A model generated the notes under the pieces. It saw only the letters and a list, made by a program, of their open reading frames with translations. It was not told the DNA's origin and did no database searches. A stretch of 13,200 nt of DNA from Clostridia bacterium (GTDB lineage: Bacteria; Bacillota; Clostridia; Oscillospirales; Acutalibacteraceae): contig JAFWCS010000303.1 in NCBI GenBank assembly GCA_017534365.1, forward strand, positions 1 through 13,200, written 5' to 3'. How positions within the stretch are numbered: position 1 is the first letter of the stretch; the number at the start of each line of letters is the position of its first letter. Made by a program: the position numbers and the translations under genes. This document shows, piece after piece, positions 6,658 to 12,583 of this stretch.

Positions 6658-7319
6658 AAAAAGTGAGCAAGGTTTTGCTGATTCTATGTCTGCTTGCTGC
6701 GGCCGGCGGCGTGCTGCTGCTTTGCGGCAGCGCCCGGGTCCGGGCGCAGGCCAAGCCTTATATCCATGCGCCGGAGGCCGTGGGGGAAGGGTATGACTGC
6801 ATCCTCGTGCTCGGCTGCGGCGCGCGCGGGGGCGTGCCGAGCCCGATGCTGGAGGACCGGCTGCTGCGCGGGATCGAGCTGTATGAAGCCGGCGCGGCGC
6901 CCAAGCTCCTCATGAGCGGCGATCACGGGCAGAAAGAGTATGACGAGGTCAACGTGATGAAGGATTTCGCGATCGGGCAGGGCGTGCCGAGCAGCGATGT
7001 TTTCATGGATCACGCGGGCTTCTCCACCTATGAGAGCATGGTGCGCGCGCAGCAGGTGTTTCAGGCGCAGCGCGTGCTGATCGTCACGCAGGGCTATCAT
7101 CTGCCGCGCGCGATCTATGACGCGCGGCGGCTGGGGCTGGAGGCCGACGGCGTGGCGGCGGATCTGCGTCCTTATATGGGCCAGACCTTCCGCAATCTGC
7201 GCGAGATCCTTGCGCGGGACAAAGACATTCTCTGGACGCTTTTCCGGCCGGCGCCGACGTATCTGGGCGAGGCGATCCCCATCAGCGGCGACGGCGACCG
7301 GACCAACGACCGCGTCTGA
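6654..7319 (+). CDS. SanA/YdcF-type DUF218 membrane protein
   Basis: This is a 221-residue protein with an N-terminal hydrophobic anchor (about 5-25, LLILCLLAAAGGVLLL) and an outer DUF218 domain. Family features are CILVLGCGARGG, SPMLEDRLLRGIELYEAG, LLMSGDHGQKEYDEV, QGVPSSDVFMDHAG, the strongly conserved STYESMVRAQ, and VTQGYHLPRAIYDARRLG. E. coli relatives SanA and ElyC affect envelope integrity and vancomycin sensitivity; the chemistry of the domain is not firmly established. GGAGG at 6645-6649 and the four-base overlap tie it to the HAD gene. No terminator-like hairpin follows before the tRNA promoter. It is probably the last gene of the plus-strand train. Confidence 0.9.
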   Translation: MKKVSKVLLILCLLAAAGGVLLLCGSARVRAQAKPYIHAPEAVGEGYDCILVLGCGARGGVPSPMLEDRLLRGIELYEAGAAPKLLMSGDHGQKEYDEVNVMKDFAIGQGVPSSDVFMDHAGFSTYESMVRAQQVFQAQRVLIVTQGYHLPRAIYDARRLGLEADGVAADLRPYMGQTFRNLREILARDKDILWTLFRPAPTYLGEAIPISGDGDRTNDRV

Positions 7320-7356
7320 CGCAAAACAAAGTTTTTCAGGAAATTTAAAAAAAGGC

Positions 7357-7385
7357 TTGACATTTGCCGCGGGGTTTGTTATAAT
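7357..7385 (+). promoter_or_regulatory. Consensus sigma-A promoter of tRNA-Gly
   Basis: TTGACA (7357-7362) and TATAAT (7380-7385) are both perfect and exactly 17 bases apart. The tRNA begins 14 bases after the -10 box, leaving a very short leader. This is the strongest promoter in the window, as expected for a stable RNA. Confidence 0.93.
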
Positions 7386-7398
7386 TCATCCCGCAGTT

Positions 7399-7474
7399 GC
7401 GGATGTAGCTCATCTGGTAGAGCGCCACCTTGCCAAGGTGGAGGTAGCGAGTTCGAGCCTCGTCATCCGCTCCA
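7399..7474 (+). tRNA. tRNA-Gly (anticodon GCC)
   Basis: A full cloverleaf can be drawn. The acceptor stem GCGGATG (7399-7405) pairs with CATCCGC (7464-7470). The D stem is GCTC/GAGC. The anticodon stem CCACC/GGTGG encloses TTGCCAA, with anticodon GCC at 7432-7434. The T arm is GCGAG-TTCGAGC-CTCGT. The discriminator is T7471, and CCA is encoded at 7472-7474. It reads GGC and GGU glycine codons; GGC is very common in these genes. It is a solitary tRNA with its own promoter and terminator. Confidence 0.97.
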
Positions 7475-7480
7475 TTTTTT

Positions 7481-7511
7481 ATCCCTGCCGTCCGGCAGGG
7501 ATTTTCTTTTT
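7481..7511 (+). terminator. Intrinsic terminator after tRNA-Gly
   Basis: ATCCCTGCC (7481-7489) pairs perfectly with GGCAGGGAT (7494-7502) around GTCC, followed by a T-rich tail of the form TTTCTTTTT. It is placed directly after the tRNA. Confidence 0.92.
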
Positions 7512-7525
7512 CCCGGGCGGCCGAC

Positions 7526-7553
7526 TTGACAAGCCGGAAAAACAAAGTATAAT
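7526..7553 (+). promoter_or_regulatory. Sigma-A promoter of the solute-binding lipoprotein gene
   Basis: TTGACA (7526-7531) and TATAAT (7548-7553) match consensus, with a 16-base spacer. Transcription should start near 7560, giving a leader of about 40 bases that contains the GGAGG ribosome binding site at 7587-7591. Confidence 0.88.
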
Positions 7554-7598
7554 AGTATTGTATAAGTTTGCCTAGTTCCCGGAAACGGAGGTTGAAAT

Positions 7599-8573
7599 AT
7601 GAAACGATTGCAACGTGCGCTCGCGCTGCTGCTGGCCGCGCTGATGCTTGCGTCACTGGCTGCCTGCGGCACGAAGCCGACGGATCCCGACGCCACGGAG
7701 CCGACCACAAGCGACGAGCGGGCTTATAAAACGCCGATCGCCGTGCCCGACGGGGTGCTCAATCTCGGCATCGCCAAGCTGCGCACCGACCGCAGCTACG
7801 CCTTCGACGTCAAAACCTGCGCGACCGCGGAGGAGGCGGCGGAGCAGCTGCGCAGCGGCGCGGCGTCGATCGCCGTTTTGTCCCCGGCGCTGGCGCTGCA
7901 GCTGTTTGAAGAGACGGACGGCGCGGTGCAGATGCTGGCTGTCACGACGCTGAGCGTCTTCTACGCCGTCGAAAACGGCGGAACGGTGCAGACCGCCGAC
8001 GATCTGAAGGGCAAGACCGTCTATGCGACCGGCGAAAAAACGGATGACGATAAACTGCTGCGCGCGCTGCTGCAGATGCAGGGCGTGGATCCGGAAAACG
8101 ACCTGACGATCGAATATCTGGATTCTCAGGACGCGCTGACCGAAGCGGCGCTGGCCGGCGAGGCGGGGATCTGGCTGATGAGCGAGCCTTACGCGAGCCG
8201 CGCCTGCGTGGAATCCGATAAGCTGCATATCGCGCTGGATCTGAACGCGGTGCCCGAGGAGGCGCCCGCGCCCGCGCAGGGCTGTCTGGCCGTGCGCAAG
8301 GACTACATTCAGGCGCATCCCGCGGAGCTGGAGGAATTTCTCACCTACTATGAGGTGTCCGTGAACTTCGTGCAGTATAATCTGCAGTCTGCCGCCGCCG
8401 TCTTCGCGGCCAACGGCTATTTCTCCTCGCCGGAATCGGCACTGGCCGCGCTCCCGCGCATGAACATCGTTTTCCAGACCGGGGCGGAGATGCGCGCGAC
8501 CGCCGACGCGACCTTCGGCATCCTGCGCGGCGCGGAAAAGCTGCCGCCCGACACATTCTACTATGGAATATAA
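7599..8573 (+). CDS. Solute-binding lipoprotein, NMT1/TauA-SsuA-like
   Basis: This is a 324-residue exported protein with a clear lipoprotein signal, a basic start (MKRLQR), a hydrophobic run, and lipobox SLAAC with Cys23 as the lipidated residue. A short Thr/Pro/Asp linker follows. The body resembles periplasmic binding proteins of the NMT1/THI5, TauA or SsuA type. AEQLRSGAASIAVLSPALAL, DDLKGKTVYATGEKT and CLAVRKDYIQAHPAELEEFL match the recurring 'low flux, which pocket, helix' pattern of that fold. The ligand cannot be named; nitrate, sulfonate, taurine and pyrimidine precursors are all used by relatives. No permease or ATPase gene is adjacent, which is unusual. It has its own promoter, and GGAGG lies seven bases before the ATG. 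Confidence 0.8.
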   Translation: MKRLQRALALLLAALMLASLAACGTKPTDPDATEPTTSDERAYKTPIAVPDGVLNLGIAKLRTDRSYAFDVKTCATAEEAAEQLRSGAASIAVLSPALALQLFEETDGAVQMLAVTTLSVFYAVENGGTVQTADDLKGKTVYATGEKTDDDKLLRALLQMQGVDPENDLTIEYLDSQDALTEAALAGEAGIWLMSEPYASRACVESDKLHIALDLNAVPEEAPAPAQGCLAVRKDYIQAHPAELEEFLTYYEVSVNFVQYNLQSAAAVFAANGYFSSPESALAALPRMNIVFQTGAEMRATADATFGILRGAEKLPPDTFYYGI

Positions 8574-8589
8574 TTTGCCGAATTAGGGC

Positions 8590-8618
8590 TTGCAATTGCT
8601 TTAAAAATATACTATACT
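8590..8618 (+). promoter_or_regulatory. Promoter of the Thr/Ala-linker lipoprotein and pduL unit
   Basis: TTGCAA (8590-8595) and TATACT (8613-8618) are separated by 17 bases in an AT-rich island between two GC-rich genes. An alternative TATACT at 8608-8613 is too close to the -35 box. Confidence 0.75.
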
Positions 8619-8630
8619 ATTAACGCATAT

Positions 8631-8648
8631 GGCCGTTCTCTGACGGCC
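8631..8648 (+). other. Short 5'-UTR hairpin
   Basis: GGCCGT (8631-8636) pairs with ACGGCC (8643-8648) around a six-base loop, just after the expected transcription start and eight bases before AAGGAGG. It may stabilise the mRNA 5' end. It is too small for a known riboswitch. Confidence 0.5.
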
Positions 8649-8670
8649 GAGAATGAAGGAGGAAAAAAAC

Positions 8671-9591
8671 ATGGCAAAGAAACTGATTGCGATCCTGCTT
8701 GCACTCACCGTTGTGGTGTTTGCATTTGCCGCCTGCGGCGACACGAAGGGCACGGAGACCACGACCGAAGCGGCTGACGTGACCACCGAAGCGCCGGTCG
8801 ACGAGACGACGGCTGCGCCTGTTGTTGACGAGACCACTGCCGCTCCCGCGGACGAAACGACGGCCGCGCCCGCGGAGACCACCGCTGCCGCTGCGACCAC
8901 CGCCGCCGCGACCACGGCTGCTGCGACGACCGCCGCTGCCACCACGGCTGCGCCCGCCGCGAAGGCGCCGCAGACCAAGGCGGAGATCATTGCGTATTAC
9001 AACGAAGCGATCAACAAGGTCAAGCCCGGCGCGAAGAGCATTACCCAGAACTATGCCAAGATCTCTCTCGCAGGCCCCACCACCCTGCCTTCCGCGCTGA
9101 GCGGGATCCTGAGAATTCTCGGCGGCGCCGATAAATTCATCGGCGATCAGCTGGCCAAGAACAGCGACACCGAGAAGCATACGATCGACAAGAGCAAGTT
9201 CCCCGTGGAAGATGAATCCTGGTCCTCCAAGCTGACCGAAGCCGACGTCAAGAGCGCGACCTGCACCGAGGCCAACGGCATCTACACGATCACCATCACC
9301 ACCGTTGCCGACGGCAAGTCCGATGCCGTCAAGCACGGCCAGGGTCATGCGCCCAAGGCCTTCAACGTGGTGCTGCCCGGCGTCGTGAACGACAACATCC
9401 CCGGCGTGGCTGCCAGCATGGTCGGCACGGCGAAGATGGATTATCCCTCCAGCACCGTGAAGGTCACGGTGGACAGCAGGACCGGTCAGGTCAAGAGCGC
9501 TGTTTATGACAGCTACTGGACCATCAATTTCGACAAGGCCGGCGCGATCCTGCCGTTCCTGACCTCCACCTCTTACGATATCGCGTGGTAA
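8671..9591 (+). CDS. Lipoprotein with Thr/Ala-repeat linker, unknown family
   Basis: The start is the ATG at 8671, because AAGGAGG (8656-8662) lies eight bases upstream; an earlier in-frame ATG at 8653 lies before that site. The 306 residues begin with a lipoprotein signal ending AFAACG (Cys22). Residues about 23-96 are a disordered linker of Thr, Ala, Glu and Pro, with DETTAAP-like units followed by five TTAAA units. The remaining 210 residues are a folded domain I cannot assign by name. It appears distantly related to the minus-strand lipoprotein at 10266-11126. Shared features are an IIAYYNEAINKVK-like helix against IFEYFNLHINEVK, then LTEADVKSATC against LTLDDVESATC, and a late TGQVKSAVYDS-like strand. 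pduL follows after 24 bases with no terminator between. The function is unknown. Confidence 0.88.
   Translation: MAKKLIAILLALTVVVFAFAACGDTKGTETTTEAADVTTEAPVDETTAAPVVDETTAAPADETTAAPAETTAAAATTAAATTAAATTAAATTAAPAAKAPQTKAEIIAYYNEAINKVKPGAKSITQNYAKISLAGPTTLPSALSGILRILGGADKFIGDQLAKNSDTEKHTIDKSKFPVEDESWSSKLTEADVKSATCTEANGIYTITITTVADGKSDAVKHGQGHAPKAFNVVLPGVVNDNIPGVAASMVGTAKMDYPSSTVKVTVDSRTGQVKSAVYDSYWTINFDKAGAILPFLTSTSYDIAW
8878..8952 (+). repeat. Five degenerate 15-base units encoding TTAAA
   Basis: The 75 bases encode five successive Thr-Thr-Ala-Ala-Ala units (the last ends Ala-Ala) inside the lipoprotein linker. The third positions vary from unit to unit while the amino acids are kept. This suggests selection on the peptide, or an old expansion, and not a recent slippage tract. 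Confidence 0.8.
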
Positions 9592-9615
9592 TCTGATTCC
9601 AAGGAGTTCTGACAC

Positions 9616-10179
9616 ATGAAAAAAGAAATTCTCGTTGAGACTTCCGCCCGTCACGTGCACGTGACCCGCGAGGCGCTGGATATTCTCTTCGGCGAAGGCT
9701 ATGAGCTGACCAAGAAAAAAGATCTCTCTCAGCCCGGGCAGTTTGCCTGTGAGGAGCGCGTGGCCGTCGTCGGCCCCAAGGGGCAGTTCCCCGCCGTTTC
9801 GATCCTCGGCCCCATCCGCCCCGAGACGCAGGTCGAGCTGTCGCTGACCGACGCACGCTCCATCGGCGTGACCGCGCCGGTGCGTGAGAGCGGCGACGTC
9901 GCGGGCAGCGGCGCCTGCAAGCTGGTCGGCCCCAAGGGCGAAGTGGAGATCGACTGCGGCGTCATCGCGGCGCAGCGTCATATTCACGCCACCCCCGCGG
10001 ACGCGGAGAAATACGGTCTGCAGGATAAGCAGATCGTCTCCGTCAGGATCGATTCCGACGGCCGCAAGCTGATCTTCGACGACGTCGTCGTGCGCGTGAG
10101 CCCGAAGTATTTCTGGGCGATGCACATCGACACCGACGAATCCAACGCCGCCTGCGCGAAGCCGGGCATGCTCGGCTAG
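9616..10179 (+). CDS. pduL: PduL-type phosphate acyltransferase (phosphotransacetylase)
   Basis: PduL exchanges CoA for phosphate on acetyl- or propionyl-CoA, giving acyl phosphate for ATP formation by a kinase. The 187 residues cover the double beta-barrel domain. Zinc-binding His clusters are visible: SARHVHV (His13, His15), AAQRHIHAT (His122, His124) and AMHIDTDE (His170). Other family segments are QFACEERVAVVGPKG, VSILGPIRPETQVELS and GSGACKLVGPKGEVEID. It starts directly with the barrel and lacks the N-terminal encapsulation peptide of microcompartment PduL. No shell genes are nearby, so it is probably a cytosolic housekeeping phosphotransacetylase, as in many clostridia without Pta. AAGGAG at 9601-9606 is the ribosome binding site. 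No acetate kinase gene is in the window. Confidence 0.93.
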   Translation: MKKEILVETSARHVHVTREALDILFGEGYELTKKKDLSQPGQFACEERVAVVGPKGQFPAVSILGPIRPETQVELSLTDARSIGVTAPVRESGDVAGSGACKLVGPKGEVEIDCGVIAAQRHIHATPADAEKYGLQDKQIVSVRIDSDGRKLIFDDVVVRVSPKYFWAMHIDTDESNAACAKPGMLG

Positions 10180-10210
10180 ATCCTCGACTGAGCTGATCCA
10201 AATAAAAGGA

Positions 10211-10256
10211 CCGCCGGGTCTCTCTCATGAAGTGAGACCCGGCGGGTTTTCTTTTG
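10211..10256. terminator. Strong terminator between convergent genes
   Basis: A perfect 12-base stem, CCGCCGGGTCTC (10211-10222) with GAGACCCGGCGG (10234-10245), is followed by GTTTTCTTTT on the plus strand. On the minus strand the stem is followed by TCCTTTTATTT. It can therefore end both the pduL transcript and the convergent lipoprotein transcript, whose stop codon lies 20 bases from the stem. Confidence 0.92.
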
Positions 10257-10265
10257 TGCTTCTGT

Positions 10266-11126
10266 TTACGCCTCCGGTGCGGTGCGGTCCAGCTCGTATT
10301 TTACGGTGTTGTGATAACGGAACTGCAGATCGGCCGTGCCGAGATCGGCGATCGGGCCGCTGCCCGTGACCGTCGTCGCGACGTCGATGTTCTTTTCGTA
10401 TTCGATCGCCGTGATCTCGTCCGTGGTCAGATCCGCGGTCAGGATGATGCGGCAGTCGCGGTAGGTCAGCGTCGGCTTTTCGACGCTCAGATACTGATCC
10501 GCTTTGGCAAATTCCGCCATCACGTCGTCCACGCTGCCCATATCATAGGCCTTTTCCAGCGTTGCGGGCAGGGTGGGGCTTTTGAGCGTGAGCGTGATCG
10601 TGCGCACCTCGCCCTCATCCCTGCAGGTGGCGCTCTCCACGTCGTCGAGCGTGAGCGCGCTGACGTAGCTCTGCCCCTTCACGGGCAGGAACGCCGCCAG
10701 ATCCTCGCCGTAGGCAAGCTCCGCGCCCGGCGTGTCGAGCATGTAGCGGTTCAGCCCCTCCACGGCAGCGGCGACGTAGGCGTTTTCGCTGTAGGGCAGG
10801 CTGTTGCCCTCGGCGTCCTCCGCCTTGGAGACGGATTTGCTTTGCGACATATTGACGGCGGCCTTGACGCCCTTGACTTCGTTGATATGCAGGTTGAAGT
10901 ATTCAAAGATCGTCGCGGTGTTCTGCGCAAGCTGCGCAGGCGAGTAATCCGTTTCGGTCACGGTGTGGCTTTCCTCGTCGTAGCCGATCGTCACGTCGGT
11001 CGGCAGCGGGGTCTTGACAAGCACGGTGGTCGTTTCTTCCTCTTCCGTCGCGCCGCAGCCGGCAAAGGCCAGAAGCAGGCCGCAGGCCAGCAGGAGCGCG
11101 AGAACGGTGCAGAGCGCTTTTTTCAT
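10266..11126 (-). CDS. Lipoprotein, distant paralogue of the 8671-9591 lipoprotein
   Basis: The start is the ATG read from 11126, eight bases after AAGGAGG (complement of 11135-11141). An upstream in-frame ATG at 11165 lies inside the peptidase gene and has no such site. The 286 residues open with a lipoprotein signal (lipobox AFAGC, Cys24) and a short Glu/Thr-rich linker. The rest shares a set of motifs with the lipoprotein before pduL: IFEYFNLHINEVK, LTLDDVESATC followed by an ITLTL strand, and a C-terminal alternating-strand region around ITAIEYEKNIDVATT. No known family name comes to mind. It is the second gene of a minus-strand pair, 13 bases after the M28 peptidase. It ends at a shared terminator. 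Confidence 0.88.
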   Translation of the reverse strand: MKKALCTVLALLLACGLLLAFAGCGATEEEETTTVLVKTPLPTDVTIGYDEESHTVTETDYSPAQLAQNTATIFEYFNLHINEVKGVKAAVNMSQSKSVSKAEDAEGNSLPYSENAYVAAAVEGLNRYMLDTPGAELAYGEDLAAFLPVKGQSYVSALTLDDVESATCRDEGEVRTITLTLKSPTLPATLEKAYDMGSVDDVMAEFAKADQYLSVEKPTLTYRDCRIILTADLTTDEITAIEYEKNIDVATTVTGSGPIADLGTADLQFRYHNTVKYELDRTAPEA

Positions 11127-11139
11127 TCCGGTTGCCTCC

Positions 11140-12450
11140 TTAAACGTCAAGTCCTTTTTCATCAAACAGGAACATGGTTTCCAGGCAGATGTCCACGCCG
11201 GCCTCCAGCGTCTTCATATCGAGGTTTTCCCAGGTGTCCAGCCGGGTGTGGTAGTAACGTGCGGGTGCAGGATCCATCGCGGCGAAGCAGGTGGCCTCCA
11301 GACCGCCCTGCGTCATGGCTGCGGCGTCGCTCGAGCCGAAGCTGACGGTCTTATAGGGCAGGTCGTAGCCGGCGATCTTCGCGCCGGCGGCCAGCAGTGC
11401 CGAGGCCTTTTTGCCGTTGCGCACCGTGCCGGTCATGTCCTTGTGATAGACGGCCATATAATCGAAATCACGCACGGTATCCAGCCCGATGAAGACGGTT
11501 TCGACGTCCTTTTCTGCAAGGAGTTCCTTCGCGTGCGCTTTGCAGAAGGCCTTCGCGCCGCGCAGGCCGGCTTCTTCCGCGCCGGTGCACACGACCCAGA
11601 CCTCGGTATTCTCAAAGCGGATGTCGTGGTCGTTCAGGAAGCGCGGCATCGCCATGGAGCAGTAGCAGCCGGTCAGATTGTCGTTTGCGCCTTCGACCGG
11701 GCGCTTGGGGTTGTAGAACAGCAGGCAGAACAGGAAGACCGGCACGAAGCAGGCGCAGACGATGGAGAGGATCCAGACGACGCGGCTCTGCTCCGGCGTG
11801 ACGCCGCGGAGCTGGAAGACCAGCGCGGTGATCAGCACGCCTGTGGTCAGCACCATGCCGAGCAGGCCGAGGATGATGACGGGCAGCAGCAGCTTCGGGC
11901 CGCCCCAGTAGGTGAACCGCCATTCCATGGCGCTGTCCGCATGGCCGGAGAAGATGATGCGGCGCTTCGTTTCGCCGGCGGCATTGCGCACGCCGATCAC
12001 GTTGTGCGAGATCGCTTTCTTCGCAAAGGGATCCAGGGTCTGCTTATAAAAAAGGAATTCGGTGATCACAAAGAACAGGCACAGCACCATGACGCCGACG
12101 CCGACGCCGAGCAGGATCGTGGTCAGCAGCTGCGGGTCGATATAGGCGTTCAGATAGCGCGGCAGGAACCGCGCGGCGAAGAGCAGCAGCACGCTGAGCA
12201 CGCCGCAGAAAACGGCGACCTGCACCCAGCCCATGAACGCGCGGGGAGAGAGCCTGAATTCCTCCACCCGAACCTCGTCGCAGCTCTCGCGCAGGTCCTC
12301 CGCCATGCGGTTCTGCGCCTCGAGCTCCGCTTCCGATCCGGTCAGCCGGGGACCGACCTCTCTGCACATTTTCTTGATGGCCCGCGCGGCGTAGTTGGTA
12401 TACATTCTCCGCTCGGATGGGTAATTCTTCACACTTTCGCTTGCTTTCAA
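11140..12450 (-). CDS. Polytopic membrane M28-family zinc peptidase
   Basis: Taking TTG at 12450 as start gives 436 residues; AAAGGA lies 12 bases upstream. The ATG at 12405 (residue 16) is an alternative, with its GGAG too close. M28 aminopeptidase-like metal ligands are all present: His170 and Asp172 (FSGHADS), Asp257 (GANDN), Glu292-Glu293 (TGAEEAG), Asp324 (GLDTVRD) and His401 (YYHTRLDTW). Four membrane helices are seen at about 73-97, 108-134, 186-212 and 224-246. The second pair is inserted inside the catalytic domain, between the first metal ligands and GANDN, so the two halves meet on the same membrane face. Members of M28 remove N-terminal residues or dipeptides; the substrate here is unknown. 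The stop overlaps the ribosome binding site of the downstream lipoprotein. Confidence 0.88.
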   Translation of the reverse strand: MKASESVKNYPSERRMYTNYAARAIKKMCREVGPRLTGSEAELEAQNRMAEDLRESCDEVRVEEFRLSPRAFMGWVQVAVFCGVLSVLLLFAARFLPRYLNAYIDPQLLTTILLGVGVGVMVLCLFFVITEFLFYKQTLDPFAKKAISHNVIGVRNAAGETKRRIIFSGHADSAMEWRFTYWGGPKLLLPVIILGLLGMVLTTGVLITALVFQLRGVTPEQSRVVWILSIVCACFVPVFLFCLLFYNPKRPVEGANDNLTGCYCSMAMPRFLNDHDIRFENTEVWVVCTGAEEAGLRGAKAFCKAHAKELLAEKDVETVFIGLDTVRDFDYMAVYHKDMTGTVRNGKKASALLAAGAKIAGYDLPYKTVSFGSSDAAAMTQGGLEATCFAAMDPAPARYYHTRLDTWENLDMKTLEAGVDICLETMFLFDEKGLDV

Positions 12451-12484
12451 AACAGCAACACGTCCTTTCCGTTTGTGATTGTAT

Positions 12485-12513
12485 TTGACAAAGAATTGTG
12501 AATTTTTTATAAA
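12485..12513 (+). promoter_or_regulatory. Upstream tandem promoter of the VanY-like gene
   Basis: TTGACA (12485-12490) and TATAAA (12508-12513) are 17 bases apart. The 12-base string TGTATTTGACAA at 12480-12491 recurs exactly 44 bases downstream at the second promoter. Confidence 0.7.
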
Positions 12514-12528
12514 AAATCGCCGCTGTAT

Positions 12529-12557
12529 TTGACAATCCGGCCGATCGGGTATAGAAT
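12529..12557 (+). promoter_or_regulatory. Downstream tandem promoter of the VanY-like gene
   Basis: TTGACA (12529-12534) and TAGAAT (12552-12557) are 17 bases apart, about 27 bases before the start codon. AGGGGGGC at 12571-12578 is the ribosome binding site. The region is shared with the divergent minus-strand peptidase, whose own promoter is not clear. Confidence 0.78.
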
Positions 12558-12583
12558 AAAAAGCGGCCAAAGGGGGGCAATGC

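Noticed and set aside
7399..7511. tRNA-Gly as an integration site for a mobile element
   Set aside because: No integrase, no repeated tRNA 3' end and no change in gene character are seen downstream; an ordinary terminator follows.
8653..8670. ATG at 8653 as start of the Thr/Ala-linker lipoprotein
   Set aside because: The AAGGAGG site lies after it and at the right distance from the ATG at 8671, which gives a normal lipoprotein signal.
8620..10125. Minus-strand open frame of 501 codons opposite the lipoprotein and pduL
   Set aside because: It is antisense to two well-supported genes with clear families and ribosome binding sites. Its composition (Gly/Arg/Asp-rich, no domain) is what GC-rich antisense frames look like.
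9616..10179. Bacterial microcompartment locus around pduL
   Set aside because: There are no shell-protein, diol dehydratase or aldehyde dehydrogenase genes nearby, and the protein lacks the N-terminal targeting extension.
11127..11165. ATG at 11165 as start of the minus-strand lipoprotein
   Set aside because: It lies inside the peptidase gene. The ATG at 11126 has a perfect ribosome binding site and starts a normal signal peptide.
10254..12501. Two long overlapping plus-strand open frames (363 and 495 codons)
   Set aside because: They lie opposite the lipoprotein and the M28 peptidase, which have signal peptides, metal ligands and ribosome binding sites. The plus-strand frames show no motifs and overlap each other.
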